From positions 2,852,001 through 2,916,000 of the forward strand of contig CM034133.1 in NCBI GenBank assembly GCA_019914995.1: DNA of 64,000 bases, read 5' to 3'. Within the stretch, counting starts at the first letter, position 1, and every line of letters begins with the position of its first letter. The position numbers were made by a program, and so were the translations under genes. Positions 24,014 through 35,538 of the stretch are shown in pieces. The stretch comes from Acanthochlamys bracteata. Lineage: Eukaryota; Streptophyta; Magnoliopsida; Pandanales; Velloziaceae. The notes beneath the pieces were generated by a model that searched no databases, was not told the DNA's origin, and worked only from the letters and a program-made list of their open reading frames with translations.

Positions 24014-25270
24014 TTTTATTCTTCGATCCAATCCCAGATATTGAATCCCATTACCAAATTCAATCCCCCGATCAAAACCAACAATCTTTAATCTTTAACT
24101 AAGAAGTAAAAGTCGACAAATCAAAGAAATTTGCAAAGAGAAGAGAGCCGAAAACAATGAAATGAAATAGAAAGTCTTCGAACAAAACACGAGGGGCTAG
24201 ATTGAGGGAGAGAGAGAGAGAGGGGATATAAAAGCGAGAAGAAAGAGTAACCGGGAATCATCGGTGAAGTGTGGGCCATACTGACATATGGCATCCTAAT
24301 CAGAACATGGAGAGAAGAGCTGAACCACGAGTTGTGGGAGCGGAAGATTTCAGCCAAGCGAAAAGACAGTGATTTGGGCCAAGGAAAAAGTAGGCACCTT
24401 TTTGATTCGCTAGTTCACGAATTGCGGAATTAAATTATTTATTTACCCTTAAATCTTCAAAATGAAAAAGGGTATTAACCGGTATTTATATGTCAATAAT
24501 ATTTTAAGAAAACTTTCATTAATTTTTTATAAATATTTGAAAATTTATTTTTTAAAATCTACAAAATAGATTAATTTTTTGTTAACTAATAGGAAACAAT
24601 TTCATTAAGAGGTTATTTATTGTTAGTAAAAAATTTCAAAACAAATTTTTTAAAAACTTACTTTCAAATATATCTTTATATTATTTTTATAAAGTATTCT
24701 TACAAATATAGTTAATATTTGTAAAACACCCCCTAAGTAACCCCACACGGATATTAACCATTTCAGACGGAATTTTCATTTTAAACGACAGAAATTATTT
24801 CATTCGGCATTGTTTACAAAAGGGCAAAATGGGTATTTACGAGCTAAAAAAACTCTTTACCACGCTAACCTGCAGGGTTGCTAAGGTAAACAAACATCAT
24901 CCGACATGAACAACCTGCAGTAGCCGGTGGTTAGCTCCGCACACCAACTCTAAAATTCCACGTCATCACTTTTTTTAGCAAATGGGACCCACATTGAAAA
25001 AAGGTAGAGCGAAAAGAAACCTTTTCCCTTCTCGGTATCTCGGTATGCCTTTCCCTTAAACCCACCTTCCCTCCACGTGACTCTAACCAATAGCATCAAC
25101 CCACAAGAGAAATCCTAATCTTGTTTTCAGTAAGAAACCGCCACGTGGGTAGAGACAATAGTAGGACTTCAAGAGTTACCCTGGACTACCGGTTGCTAAA
25201 AGGGGATCTGAAAACTGGTGGGTGAGAGGATAAAGAGGTCTGACAGACTCTGGCGCCACACTGCTGCTGT
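24014..25270 (-). promoter_or_regulatory. 5' flank of the cycling Dof gene with two G-boxes
   Basis: The first 350 bases upstream of the start are purine-rich, with a GA run near 24207-24222, and look like leader sequence. Two CACGTG G-boxes lie at 25074-25079 and 25142-25147, about 1.1 kb upstream of the ATG. G-boxes are bound by bHLH/bZIP factors, including light and clock regulators, so they are plausible elements for a clock-controlled gene, but function is inferred. No evening element (AAAATATCT) was noticed. Confidence 0.35.
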
Positions 25271-26481
25271 GGGATTTACAACTAAAATAAGAAAATATTT
25301 TTTCATTTTTTCAATATTAAAAACACTTTAAACTTAAAAGTGCTTTCTGAAAATTATAAAGTAAAAATAGTAAATTATTTAAAAATAAAAATAAATTTAT
25401 AAATATATATATATAAATCATTCAAATAATTATATGCTAAAAATTACTTATGAAATCACTTACAATGAAGTAGACATTTGACGTTACCTTTAAATGACTT
25501 TCCTATTTTATTAATTTTATATTATTTTAATTTTTTTAAATTTTATATTAAAAAGTAACTTGGTTTGCAATAAATTTAAAATAATTGTTCTAAAAAATCA
25601 TTATTTTAAATAATTTTAAACGATTCCCTCTAATCTTTCCCACTTATTTTAGCTAAAACTGATTGTATTAGAAATTTAGGTCAAAATATTATCCTGTATC
25701 ATTTAATATATTAACCAAAAAACCAAAACAAAAATAACAGAAATCGGACGCTCTAAAATTTTTATTTATTTTCATTTTATATGACAATGTGAGTTATAGC
25801 TTGTGGTCCTCATCACGTGTAGATAAGTCTACTTTCGTTAAGCTTTTACAAACTTTTTTAAATTTACAAATTATATTTTATAAAAGTTTATATATATATA
25901 ATTTTTATTTATTAGATAAAACTTATTTTTTAAAATTTATTTACTTTAAAAAATCTCAACTTTATAATGACTTTTAAATATCTCCTAATACATAAATTTT
26001 GGATTATCGTCTTGTTTTGCAAAATTGATCTTTTTTAATTCTTTTCTCATTTCACTATCCAATGTAGTAATATTGAAATCTTAAATTTATCCATGTTTCA
26101 AGTAGCTAAATTTGTCGCCAACTAATTTCGTTAACGTGAAAAACTAAAGTATAATAGATAACAAGAGAAACCATTTTAATTCGCTAATATAAAGCAAGAT
26201 ATTGAAATTTCTTTAATGTTACTAAAGTCAATATCAGAGCTCTACTGTTTTTGCATTTTAACTAATATAAGAAAGTACAAAAGATTATTACTTCTATTAT
26301 GCAATAATATATTTTGAGATGCACTGTAAATTTTATATAAAATTTTTAGTATGTTATGTAAGTTGTTTTGAACAATTCTACTTTCAAATTGAAGATCAAA
26401 AGTCAAAACATTTTAAAAAACATAGGCACCTTAAAAGTCTAATAATCAAATTTACATAAGCATACAATTCCATATATATAG

Positions 26482-26873
26482 ACAGGAGCACTCTTTTTCT
26501 AAAAATACTTTCGCGCATTTTATAACCATTTTTGACGGTTAAATTATTAAATTCAATCTCTATCGTTAAATATGAAAAATTATGATTTAATAAAATATTG
26601 ACAAAATTTTAGCTCAATTGGATTGCGATCGACCTCTATCTGTCAACTTGATCAAGAGAACACAAATAGAAAAACTTGACCAAAAATATATATTTTTATT
26701 TTGTATCATTTTAATCAAGTGATCAGAATAAGGTCGATTCGTGATCCGATTGAGCTAAAATTTTGTCAATAAATTATTTACTCATAACTTTTTATATTTA
26801 ATGGTAAAGATTGAATTTGAAAGTCTTTATAGCCAAATATTATCATGGAATGCACAAGAGTGCTTTTAAGGAA
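26482..26873. mobile_element. Long-inverted-repeat (foldback) MITE, copy 1
   Basis: The left arm (AGGAGCACTC... TTCAATCTCTATCGTTAAAT... GACAAAATTTTAGCTCAATT) is found again in reverse complement in the right arm, so almost the whole 390 bp can fold into one hairpin with a short AT-rich loop around 26690. The same core words (TCAATCTCTA-CGTT-AATATGA, ACAAAATTT-A-CTC, GATCAAGTGA) recur in the element at 53750-54176, showing a family. The exact ends and target duplication are not clear here. Confidence 0.65.
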
Positions 26874-26885
26874 AAAAATGACTAA

Positions 26886-26891
<6 letters not shown>

Positions 26892-26916
<25 letters not shown>
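26892..26916. repeat. TA microsatellite
   Basis: An uninterrupted (TA)n run of about 12 units, just right of the foldback element. Confidence 0.9.
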
Positions 26917-28127
26917 GAATGATACATGCATCCAAAATAGATAAATTTTGATCTATATATTTAAAATAATAGCTAACTATGAGGTGGATCTGTCGTAAAT
27001 ATTTCAATATGTATTATCTAATATAAGTTGGATCAATCATAAATTTTATCAGAGTAATTAATTGTTTAAAAATTTGAAAATAAATTTAAAAAGATATAAA
27101 ATTATTAAATTTTAAAAAGAGAATTACTTTTGAATGAAAAAAAACACACCCTCAAGTATAGGTTACTGATCCAAGTATTTGTTTACGGTTCTAAAAAAAT
27201 AAAAATAAAAAAAAACTTACAGTTTATAGGAAGACTCTTGGAATTGCCGAGTGAACTTGACTTGGCGAAAGAATGCATCGTTCAAAATTCCAAATTGTTT
27301 TTTAGATCTTTATGTGAACATCTACTCCGTTTCTTAATTATATTATCGTACTTTTATTAGCCCACACGTCCGTGATTTTCCACATGGATAGTTTATAGTT
27401 TACTTTCATCATCTACAAGTCTTGTGAAGAATCGTGTTCCAATTTTTAAATAATTATCTAATTATTTTAAAATTAACATCTCTTATATATAATAATATAT
27501 TTAATTTAGCATCTAACTAAGCTAAGCTATTAAAAGACGCCGATAGTCAAGTTTATATAACCAGCATCCATTTGGTCAAATTTAAGGACAATTACTGATC
27601 ACTTTTAAATTAACTAATTTATTTTTTATTTGAGCATCATTCTAATCTCTCCGCTAACTATTTGAATTTAATTCAATTTGGTGGCCAAATAATTTTCCTC
27701 AGCAACATACAATGTGATCCTACCTCACCAGACTTTGATACTAATTGTAAGATCATATTTGTAAACTAAAATAATAGGCCAATTATAAGAGTTAATATTT
27801 CTATATATAAACATATATATGTTCCGGCATTCAATCAGTGTAGAACTGTTAAAGACGTGGATTGTTAAACCTATCTATTCAGAATTTATTTGGCACAATC
27901 TAAACTAAAATTTTAGCCTATCTCCAAATTGATTAAACCCATTATTTATTTGGGTACTATTTTTACTCTCCTCTATTACTAATTCTGATAGCCCAACTTG
28001 AAGGTACAATATTTTGTATATCAAATGAATGTGCTGATGAAGAATCGGCCATGACACATATGAGAAAATCTAATATTTTTACATATCAAGAATTCAATAT
28101 TGCACTATCTATAGTTTTTTTAAATAT

Positions 28128-28247
28128 TGTTAAAAAGTGATTTAGTCCCATATTATTTATCAATGATCCTGAGATAATATTTATAAAGATTTGGGCTCAC
28201 TCTTCTCATTACCAATTAGTTTTGAGAAGAATTCTAAATTCGTCACA
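28128..28247 (+). repeat. 5' LTR of the TRIM
   Basis: 120 bp, starting TGTTAAAAAGTGATTTAG and ending AAATTCGTCACA, immediately followed by the primer-binding site. The partner LTR (28537-28919) starts TGTTAAAGAATGATTTAG and ends with the same AAATTCGTCACA. Confidence 0.9.
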
Positions 28248-28264
28248 TGGTATCAGAGCAGGTT
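28248..28264 (+). other. Primer-binding site of the TRIM
   Basis: TGGTATCAGAGCAGGTT lies immediately inside the 5' LTR. Its first 12 bases are the standard complement of the plant initiator tRNA-Met 3' end. Confidence 0.88.
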
Positions 28265-28536
28265 GGACTGGATCGGCACAAGATGTGGGCTAAATTTAAC
28301 TTATTATCTATATCTATTCAGGGCCTTCATGGTCCGGTTTATTTTAGGACAAAAATAGCCCCTTCATTTCAGGACAGTAGCCCGTTTTATTCAAATAATA
28401 ATTGTCCGCTATATTTTAGGACAAATAGTCTATTTCATTTCAGGGCAGATCGCCCGCTTTATCCAATTCATTATAGAGCACGTAGCGCACATTAATTCAA
28501 TTTATAAAAAAAAAGAACTCTCTGTTGGAGGGCTGG

Positions 28537-28919
28537 TGTTAAAGAATGATTTAGAGGGTGTTTGGAATTGCTTATTCCCAACCCTCTTTTTCAATTCTCC
28601 ATTTCACGTTTTTCAATACATATTTTATAATTATATAAAAAATTTATTTAAAAATTTAGAAAATATAGAAAAATTTTATGGAGTGAGATCTTTTTATTAT
28701 ATATTTTCATTATTTTTTTTGAAGTAAAAAAAATAGAGCTCGTTTTTCAAAAAGAACAAAAATACTTTCCATTTCACAAAAGCTCTATTTCATAAGCAAT
28801 CCCAAACGCTCTCTTAGTCCCATATTGCTTATCAATAGTTATGAAATGATATTCATAAAGACTTGGGTTCACTCTTTTCATTACCAATTAATTTTAAAAA
28901 AAATCTTAAATTCGTCACA
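28537..28919 (+). repeat. 3' LTR of the TRIM, interrupted by a MITE
   Basis: The LTR sequence runs 28537-28553, is interrupted by the Tourist-like MITE (28554-28813) and its duplicated TTA (28814-28816), and resumes from 28817 to 28919. It is followed by the AATAT target duplication. Confidence 0.9.
28554..28813. mobile_element. Tourist-like MITE nested in the TRIM 3' LTR
   Basis: 260 bp with terminal inverted repeats: the left end is GAGGGTGTTTGGAATTGCTT and the right end, read inward on the other strand, is GAGAGCGTTTGGGATTGCTT. The target TTA is duplicated (28551-28553 and 28814-28816), typical of PIF/Harbinger. The undisturbed 5' LTR shows the empty site (GATTTAGTCCC), proving the insertion. 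No coding capacity. Confidence 0.9.
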
Positions 28920-29234
28920 AATATCTTTTTTAAAAATTCATATAGAAGTTCACAACTTACAGCAATAAATATTACGATATCAGAAGTGAAGACATGTATT
29001 TCCCACATCTAATGACATCTGCTTAGACATGAACCGATTTGCCGGTCGCATCCAACTTTGAAAAAGTTCATTCTGTAATCGATTAAGAGCTTGTTTTAGT
29101 TACAAGAAAATGAGTTCTTAAAACATGAATTAAAAAAATAAAATAAAAATTTCTGTTTGATTGAAGTTCAAAGTTGGTTTGAAAATTGTGTTTTTATGTT
29201 CGAATATATTCAAAAACTAAAAATAAGCGACTTC

Positions 29235-29478
29235 GGACGTGTTTACCAAGTAAGGTGAAGTGGAGTTTTTAGGAAGTAAATTTAAAAAATAAAATTTAAA
29301 ATTTAAAATATTTAATAAAAAATAAAATTTTATATTAATTATATATTTATAGTAAGTTTTAAATTTAAATTTTTAAAAAAAATTTATTAATAAAAAAATT
29401 TATTTTAATTGTTGTAAGTATTTTATGTTAAAAATGAGTTTAAAGAAAGTAGTGTTTGGGGTGTTGTTGAACACGCCC
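29235..29478. mobile_element. MITE candidate
   Basis: The ends are inverted repeats of the form GG(A/G)CGTGTT (left GGACGTGTTTACCAA, right read inward GGGCGTGTTCAACAA) around a very AT-rich core. A TTC trinucleotide occurs on both flanks and may be the target duplication, but the borders could shift by a base. Confidence 0.5.
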
Positions 29479-32400
29479 TTCATAGAAAACTGATACATGT
29501 CCTAAGGCGTGGCTCAACATTGAAAACCTGCGAATAAAATCAAGTCTTAAGAACAACAGTAACCACTCCTTTAGCTTCATTTTCCTCCTTTCCCTCTCAA
29601 CCACAAGTATTTGAGATCTTATGGTTCCTTGTTCACAAGGACTACTACTGTATCATGTGACATGGACCTAAAGCTATCTATATCTTCTTCGCTCATTATG
29701 TCATGTAATGGCCACACAGGTATCTGTCAAAGAAAGCAGACAAACTAAAAACCAATAAGATAGAATATGTTCTACAAAATTTTTGTGGGTATGAATGTAT
29801 GTACTTCAAAAATACCTCCCGAGCACTTGGCTAAGAAACTACGCCAAGTTAACTCTGTAAAACTGAAAAAAAACAGAGCCTCAGGAAATAAAGACAAATA
29901 CTTTGCACCACACCTTTGTTCAGACTCGTGTAAGGTAAAATCTCTTATGTACAAATTGAAATTTCCTTGCTCGAATTTGAACTTGATCTAATTTGCTCCA
30001 GGTTTTGAATCAGATGTGTATGGAGATATTCAATGGTAAAGAATCTTGAAACAAGTCATAGTGCAAAACATTATATATTCCAACGAACTAAAGAAAAGAG
30101 TGACCATAAGTGAGTATTTGCTGGACCAACATGTAGGGTTTGATATTCATGACTTTTAGTTTTGTTTTGTTTTCTTTATCCCAAGGCATTTTGTATGGAT
30201 ATGAGAAGAAGCTAACATCTGGCTCTATGGTGGTGTAGCTTTTGGACTTAAGCAGGTGTACACTGGAAAGTTTCAAAGAGAAAAGTTGTTGCTAAAAGAT
30301 AAAAGCTGCACCCACGAAATTGAAAAGAAACGGATCAAAGGTCTGTCTAGATACTCCAAATTAGATAAGGACAAGTTCTGACTAGTGAGTTTCTCTCATT
30401 TCTTTCTTTTTTTTCTTCTCTCTTTAAAGCTAAAAGCAATAAAGGGTTGCTTAACCTAAGTACCTAACTGTGAAGCACCGAAGGAGGAATCTTATTATGC
30501 CTTTCTTTCTGTGATGCAGCACCTAGTAAAAATTTTAGGAGTACCATTTATATAGCGTATATTAACAATAAGAGCAGTGGTTATAAAATTTATAAAGTCA
30601 AATTTGGAAATATGGTTATTTAATTTATGATAAAACCAAATATCATAGTAAAAATAAAATTAAGAAACCTCATGTTAATGATTAAGCAGCGTATAATACC
30701 AAATGGGCTGAAAATGAAGTACGTTTCATGGAAGGGTGTTATAGGCTAGACTGGCATGCCCTGGCCCTCCTATCCTAATGACTGGATCGGCCGGAAGTAA
30801 ATTTCTTGAAAATAATTTTAAAAATAAATTATTAGAAAAAGTGAATATAAAATCTTACTAAAAGTGATTTTTTTTTATAAAAAAAACAAGCCTAAGCCTG
30901 TATAATAAATCTGAATCTGAGGTACCTTTGTCTTTGTATACATCACACAAAACTTTTCAAACATAGCCCTAGTCTAATGTATTCAAATTTCTCAGCAACG
31001 ATAAACTCGGAAACGGGACTTAACCAAGATAATTTGACTTTGCTCAAAAAATGCAGCACCCAAGTACATTATGGTGCCCAAGACTAAGAAAACCACAGTC
31101 ATAGCACTTGCACTCATATATATATGTATATATAGACAAAAATAATAAATTTCATCGACCAACTACAAAATGCTTTTGTCATCCCAAAAGTCGATGATAA
31201 TACGAACCTTCATGCAGTGAAACTCATTTTTAGATTGAATTATGGTTGCTAAACTAGGGACAACGTTAATGCTGCACTATATTTCAAAGTCAGGAGTAAC
31301 TATGAGTAGATACTGAATCATGCCTCAACACTATTTGAGCCTTTGAATTGGTAGATTAATAATTGGCGAACTCATACCAGACTAATGCAGGGTAGCCAAT
31401 TGTGGAACAGAAGAGTAAGCAGCTGATCCTGTCAAACTTGTTAATAAAAGTTACGACAAAAGGACTTTTCATAATTGCAAAAGACAGGCATTTACATAAA
31501 AGTTATAGCATAAAGTTTAGATAGTGTTACGTTGCTAAAAAAAACTTTCCATTAGTAAAGTAAATGATGCTTATTTCAACACCAGATGACAGGGGATAAA
31601 GGCAGACATGATTACCATTCACAAAAGCATGTACTTGTGGAAGCAGCCAATACATTTCGTTTGTATTCTCAATTTGCCCACTAGCACAAAGAGCTCTGGG
31701 ACCAATTGTTCAAGTTCTGAGTGTTGGCTAAAGCTAGAGTATAAACTATTTTAGTAGTCCTATGGCCAAGATATTAAATCAAGGACATGATCAAACCCAT
31801 AAGCCATACAAGTCCATGTAAAAGATCAATCAAGATTTCCTCAACTCCAAAGGTGTTTAAAACGTTGGGTTCTAACCCATTCTTTTGTACAAGGAACAAC
31901 ATCATAACTTGTTCTAAATCGCAGAATCCTAAACGGCAACCTCTTACAGATTAGTTGTCTACTTACTGCAAGCACTAAATTTTTATCTAATCATCACAGA
32001 TGTAGATACTATATAAAGAGGGCTTATAAAGGGGTTATACAGACCCGTGAAGGAAGTAAACAAGGGCCAACAGCTTGATCCAATTCTGATAAGAACATTT
32101 CTTAAGAAGCATGATCACCACAATGAAGAGGCCATGTCTTCGAAAAAGAGAAATCCATTCCCATAAGCTGGATCGTAAGAACAACTTTTTTCTATTTGAA
32201 ACAATAATAGATTAATACCCTTATCCAAACAATAATAATCTACTGGGCACAATGAATATCAAAATGAAAAGACATTAACACAAGCTAACAGAAACTGAGA
32301 TTAAAGCATTTAAAATATTGTTGATGATGTATTAATATGTGCCAAGATGCTTAGGAGGCTTGTTTATAAATCTTCCTACAAGGGTGACTCGTCTCCTGGC

Positions 32401-32513
32401 ATTTTAGTAGTGTGTTTCATTTGGTTTCGCAGATGGAACACTAGAATTCTTGTGGTGGGCCAGTAAATCAACCAACTTTTATGTCATTTTTCTTGACAAG
32501 ATAGGTGCATATA

Positions 32514-33135
32514 ATCAAGAACCACACAAAAGAAATTTCCCTACTCAACTTGCTTGGTGAGAGAAATGCCTCTCATGAATATTTCTATTATTGGTTTTCT
32601 GACATCTATGGTAACGTTAGATATCCTCACATAAAAACTTCTTTACGAATCTAAAGTCAAATATGCATGAAAGTGCTTGCAGACAGCTAAAATACCACAG
32701 AAATTGATCCATATGCATTATCATCAAGAGCCATTTAAAAGACATTTCCGTACTCAGCTTGTTTGGTAGAGAAATGTCTCATATGAATATTTCTATTATT
32801 GAATTTCTGACATCCATGGAATAACTTTAGAGATATCCTCACATGAAAACTTCTTTATGAATCTAAAGTGATATATGCATGAAAGTGCTTGCAGACAGCT
32901 AAGATACGACAGAAATGGATCCATTATTATCATCAAGAGCCATACAAAAGACATTCCCCTGCTCAACTTAATTGATTGGTGAGAGAAAATGTCTCATATG
33001 AATATTTCTGTTATTGGATTCCTGACATCCATGAGGTAGCTTTAGAGATATCCTTACATGAACACTTCTCTATGAATCTAAAGTAAAATATGCATGAAAG
33101 TGCTTGCAGACAGTTAAGATACCCAGAAATAGATC
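32514..33135. repeat. Three-copy 209-bp tandem repeat
   Basis: Three consecutive units begin ATCAAGA(A/G)CCA at 32514, 32723 and 32932, a spacing of exactly 209 bp twice. Shared words in order are CTCA(A/G)CTT, GAGAGAAA/AGAGAAA-TG-CTC, GAATATTTCT-TTATTG, CTGACATC-ATG, ATATCCT-ACAT, GAATCTAAAGT and ATATGCATGAAAGTGCTTGC. Units are roughly 85-90% alike by eye. No open frame runs through all copies, so this looks like non-coding tandem amplification. Confidence 0.85.
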
Positions 33136-34006
33136 ATATTTCGAATCGAACTAAGTACATGGGATTACAATGTCGCTAACATTAAATATCTTAAATAAAT
33201 GGAACAAAGAACAAAAAGATTCATACAATTGCAAGTTTTTTAAACTTCTCTGAGGGAGAGAACCTTCGAAGGGATGAAGCAACTTTTCTAGCTGGATTAC
33301 ACCTCAAAAAGGTACACGTAGTTGCACTATTTTCCAAAAATACACGGTATAACCTAGATTATTAAAGTAATACTAACTTTTGGATACGAAGCTTTCTTGT
33401 CACAACAGAGAAAGTAGTAATATCCTTACAGTCCTCATTTCAGCATATGGCATAGATAAGCATGTCATATAGCTCTTTAAGTGCTTTTGACATAAAGAAA
33501 GCTATCAGCCTTTACTAGAAGGCATATATTCAGCTTCTCTTCATTCATATGCATTACGAAAAAATTGGAAAAGAATAAAAGAATCTTCAGTTTGTCCAAA
33601 TAAGGACTTAAAATTACTTCACGCTTCATATAAGCATAAAAAAGGGCATTGGTGGACATGAATACTTCGCAAGCGGCTACAGTGGTTGCAGAGTTAACAA
33701 CAGTTATCACGCACTAACATTTCATAATTATCATCGATGAGAAAGAAAGACCGTAATGATTCGCATGTTTGGTAGAAGCATAAACATATTGGTTACTGTT
33801 GTTTATCTTTTAAATGGAGACAAAAATACCAAGTAACTTTGACTTCTTGTGGTTCCGTTGTGGTTTTTGAAGTCTTGGATAAATGTGATATGTGAAAGTT
33901 TGGACGAAATTCATGTTATGCCTAGTTTTCATTTATTTATTGTTTTCTTCCTATCCGGAATCATTTACACTTTCTCTTGCTTATTTATTTTGTTGTTGTC
34001 TATCAG

Positions 34007-35538
34007 ACAGGAAAGTCAAAGCATTACGGATTTCTCGAATTTGAAAATCCAGAGGTGAAGTGCCATTCCGTAACAATCATGAATTTCTATATTATGAAAT
34101 TTTCTGTAGTTTTGTTTATGGGTTAGGGATTTGCAGGTTGCTAAGGTTGTGGCCAATGAAATGCACAATTATCTACTTTTCGAGCATAATCTTCAAATTC
34201 ATCTCGTGCCGTCAGAAAAGGTCCATCCCAAATTGTAAGTAGTGCCACTATTACTTTTCTTTGTTTGTTGATCTTGGGTACCAATATTATTCTTTGTTGG
34301 CAGTACTTCACTTTTTAAAATAGAATTTATCGTGGTGCTATGGATTTGATCTCAGAAAACTGCACTTTCTCTGCGTCATAGACTTATAGGAGGCCTGCCA
34401 GAGTCCAGACATGTACAGTTTAAGAATTATGTTTGCACTCAAGGAGAAAATTTTCACTTTTGTAACATGTCCGATTTTAATTATGTCGGCTGCTTATCTA
34501 GTGGCACGATTTGTTGCACGTAGTAACCTCTGCTAATATGCAACTCCATAGGTAGACCAACCCCCCAAAAAAAAAATCCTCTATATAGTATAATTTTTTA
34601 GATTGCAAATATTAATAAAGAGATAATGATAGATTGTGAAGAGCATGATTATGAGGAATCCAGCACAATATTTGCCATTTACCAGTACTGTGATCAGGGT
34701 GCTTCCTATCATGTTGCATATGTAATAATCATGTTGGACTGCTTTTGATATGTCCTGAACCCTATTACATTGTTCATGTTTATCTTTTCATATTCATCTA
34801 AAAGAGATTATTATGTTTGAATTCTTGCAAGTGCACTTGACTTAGCTTGTAATTATACAATATCTATGGTCTCTTACAGATGGAAAGGTGTTACCCGGAG
34901 GTTCCAAACTCGTGACTGGACAGGAACTGAATGAAAGCTGCATAACAAGGTAAAAGATCTTGGACTGTTGCTTTTCAGATATGTTGCCCATGGCAGCAGA
35001 CTGATAGTTTTTTCCATTTCTTTTGTCCATTTAGGAAAGGACCATTGAAGAGTATCAGCACTTGCTAAAAGGCATAATGAAACGCTCGGAGAAGCGGCAA
35101 AAGCGTATAGAGGCTTCTGGTATTGACTATCAGTGCTACGACTTTGTAAGTGAGCTTATACTTTTCTTTAACAATTAAGTTGTGTTCATTAGTTCATTCT
35201 AGAATGGTGGGGTATGGTATTAGCCTATCATGTAACAAGGGTCTTTCTTGTTCACGTAGGAGCTGGATATTTGAAGCAGTTGTTCAACACTTCATATTGT
35301 AGTTTTAGGGAGGTTTTTTGCATATTTGGCATGCTGGAAAACATTTTTGGGCACACTGCTCTGTTTGGTGAAGACAAGTTTAGTAACAATTATCATAAAT
35401 AATTAGTTCAAAAATACATGATGCCAGACTTTGAATGAAGTAGAGGTAGTTCATGGTTTTTATCTTCTTTTGCTGAGCAGGTAGGTTTATATTCAGCCTT
35501 CTTCAAAGAAGATCAAGTTTGATGATGCAGAAGAATAG
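34007..35538 (+). pseudogene. NIFK-like (Ki67 FHA-interacting) RRM protein, 5'-truncated and with a stop
   Basis: Exon-like blocks with correct borders: 34007-34054 (TGKSKHYGFLEFENPE, the RNP1 end of an RRM), 34137-34234 (VAKVVANEMHNYLL...VHPK), 34880-34949 (WKGVTRRFQTRDW), 35035-35145 (ERTIEEYQHLLKGIMKR...GIDYQC) and a final exon up to stop 35536-35538 (SSKKIKFDDAEE). This is the conserved C-terminal two-thirds of plant NIFK-like nucleolar proteins, thought to act in ribosome biogenesis. An in-frame TGA at 34932-34934 stands where the family has Arg before KLHNK (a CGA-to-TGA change). The first exons (RNP2, YIGRIPHGF region) are not found in the kilobase upstream. In the last exon the likely acceptor at 35480 gives the wrong frame, whereas AG at 35496 keeps it. 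Introns are retained, so it is a duplicated rather than a processed copy. Confidence 0.82.

Larger units (their letters stand above)
28128..28919 (+). mobile_element. TRIM retrotransposon with intact TSD, PBS and PPT
   Basis: A terminal-repeat retrotransposon in miniature. The 5' LTR is 28128-28247 (120 bp, TG...CA). Directly after it comes TGGTATCAGAGCAGGTT (28248-28264), matching the initiator tRNA-Met primer site. The interior is only 289 bp and contains several repeats of a word like TTTATTTTAGGACAAA. A purine-rich stretch (TTGGAGGGCTGG) precedes the 3' LTR (28537-28919), which is split by a 260-bp MITE plus a 3-bp TSD; without these it is exactly 120 bp. The whole is flanked by AATAT on both sides (28123-28127 and 28920-28924). 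There is no coding capacity, so mobility would need proteins supplied in trans. Confidence 0.92.
25271..34006. other. Gene desert with nested small transposons and a tandem repeat
   Basis: Nearly 9 kb, mostly very AT-rich, without a convincing gene. Delimited contents are listed separately: foldback MITE (26482-26873), TA microsatellite (26892-26916), TRIM with nested MITE (28128-28919), another MITE candidate (29235-29478) and three 209-bp tandem units (32514-33135). AT-rich stretches at 25270-25620 and 30780-30900 are probably further decayed MITEs without clear ends. Confidence 0.55.

Noticed and set aside
32514..33135. CRISPR-like or satellite array
   Set aside because: There are only three 209-bp direct units with no spacer/repeat alternation, in a plant nuclear context.
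34007..35538. Functional NIFK-like gene with a sequencing error
   Set aside because: Besides the stop, the first exons with half of the RRM are missing, so a single base error cannot explain it.
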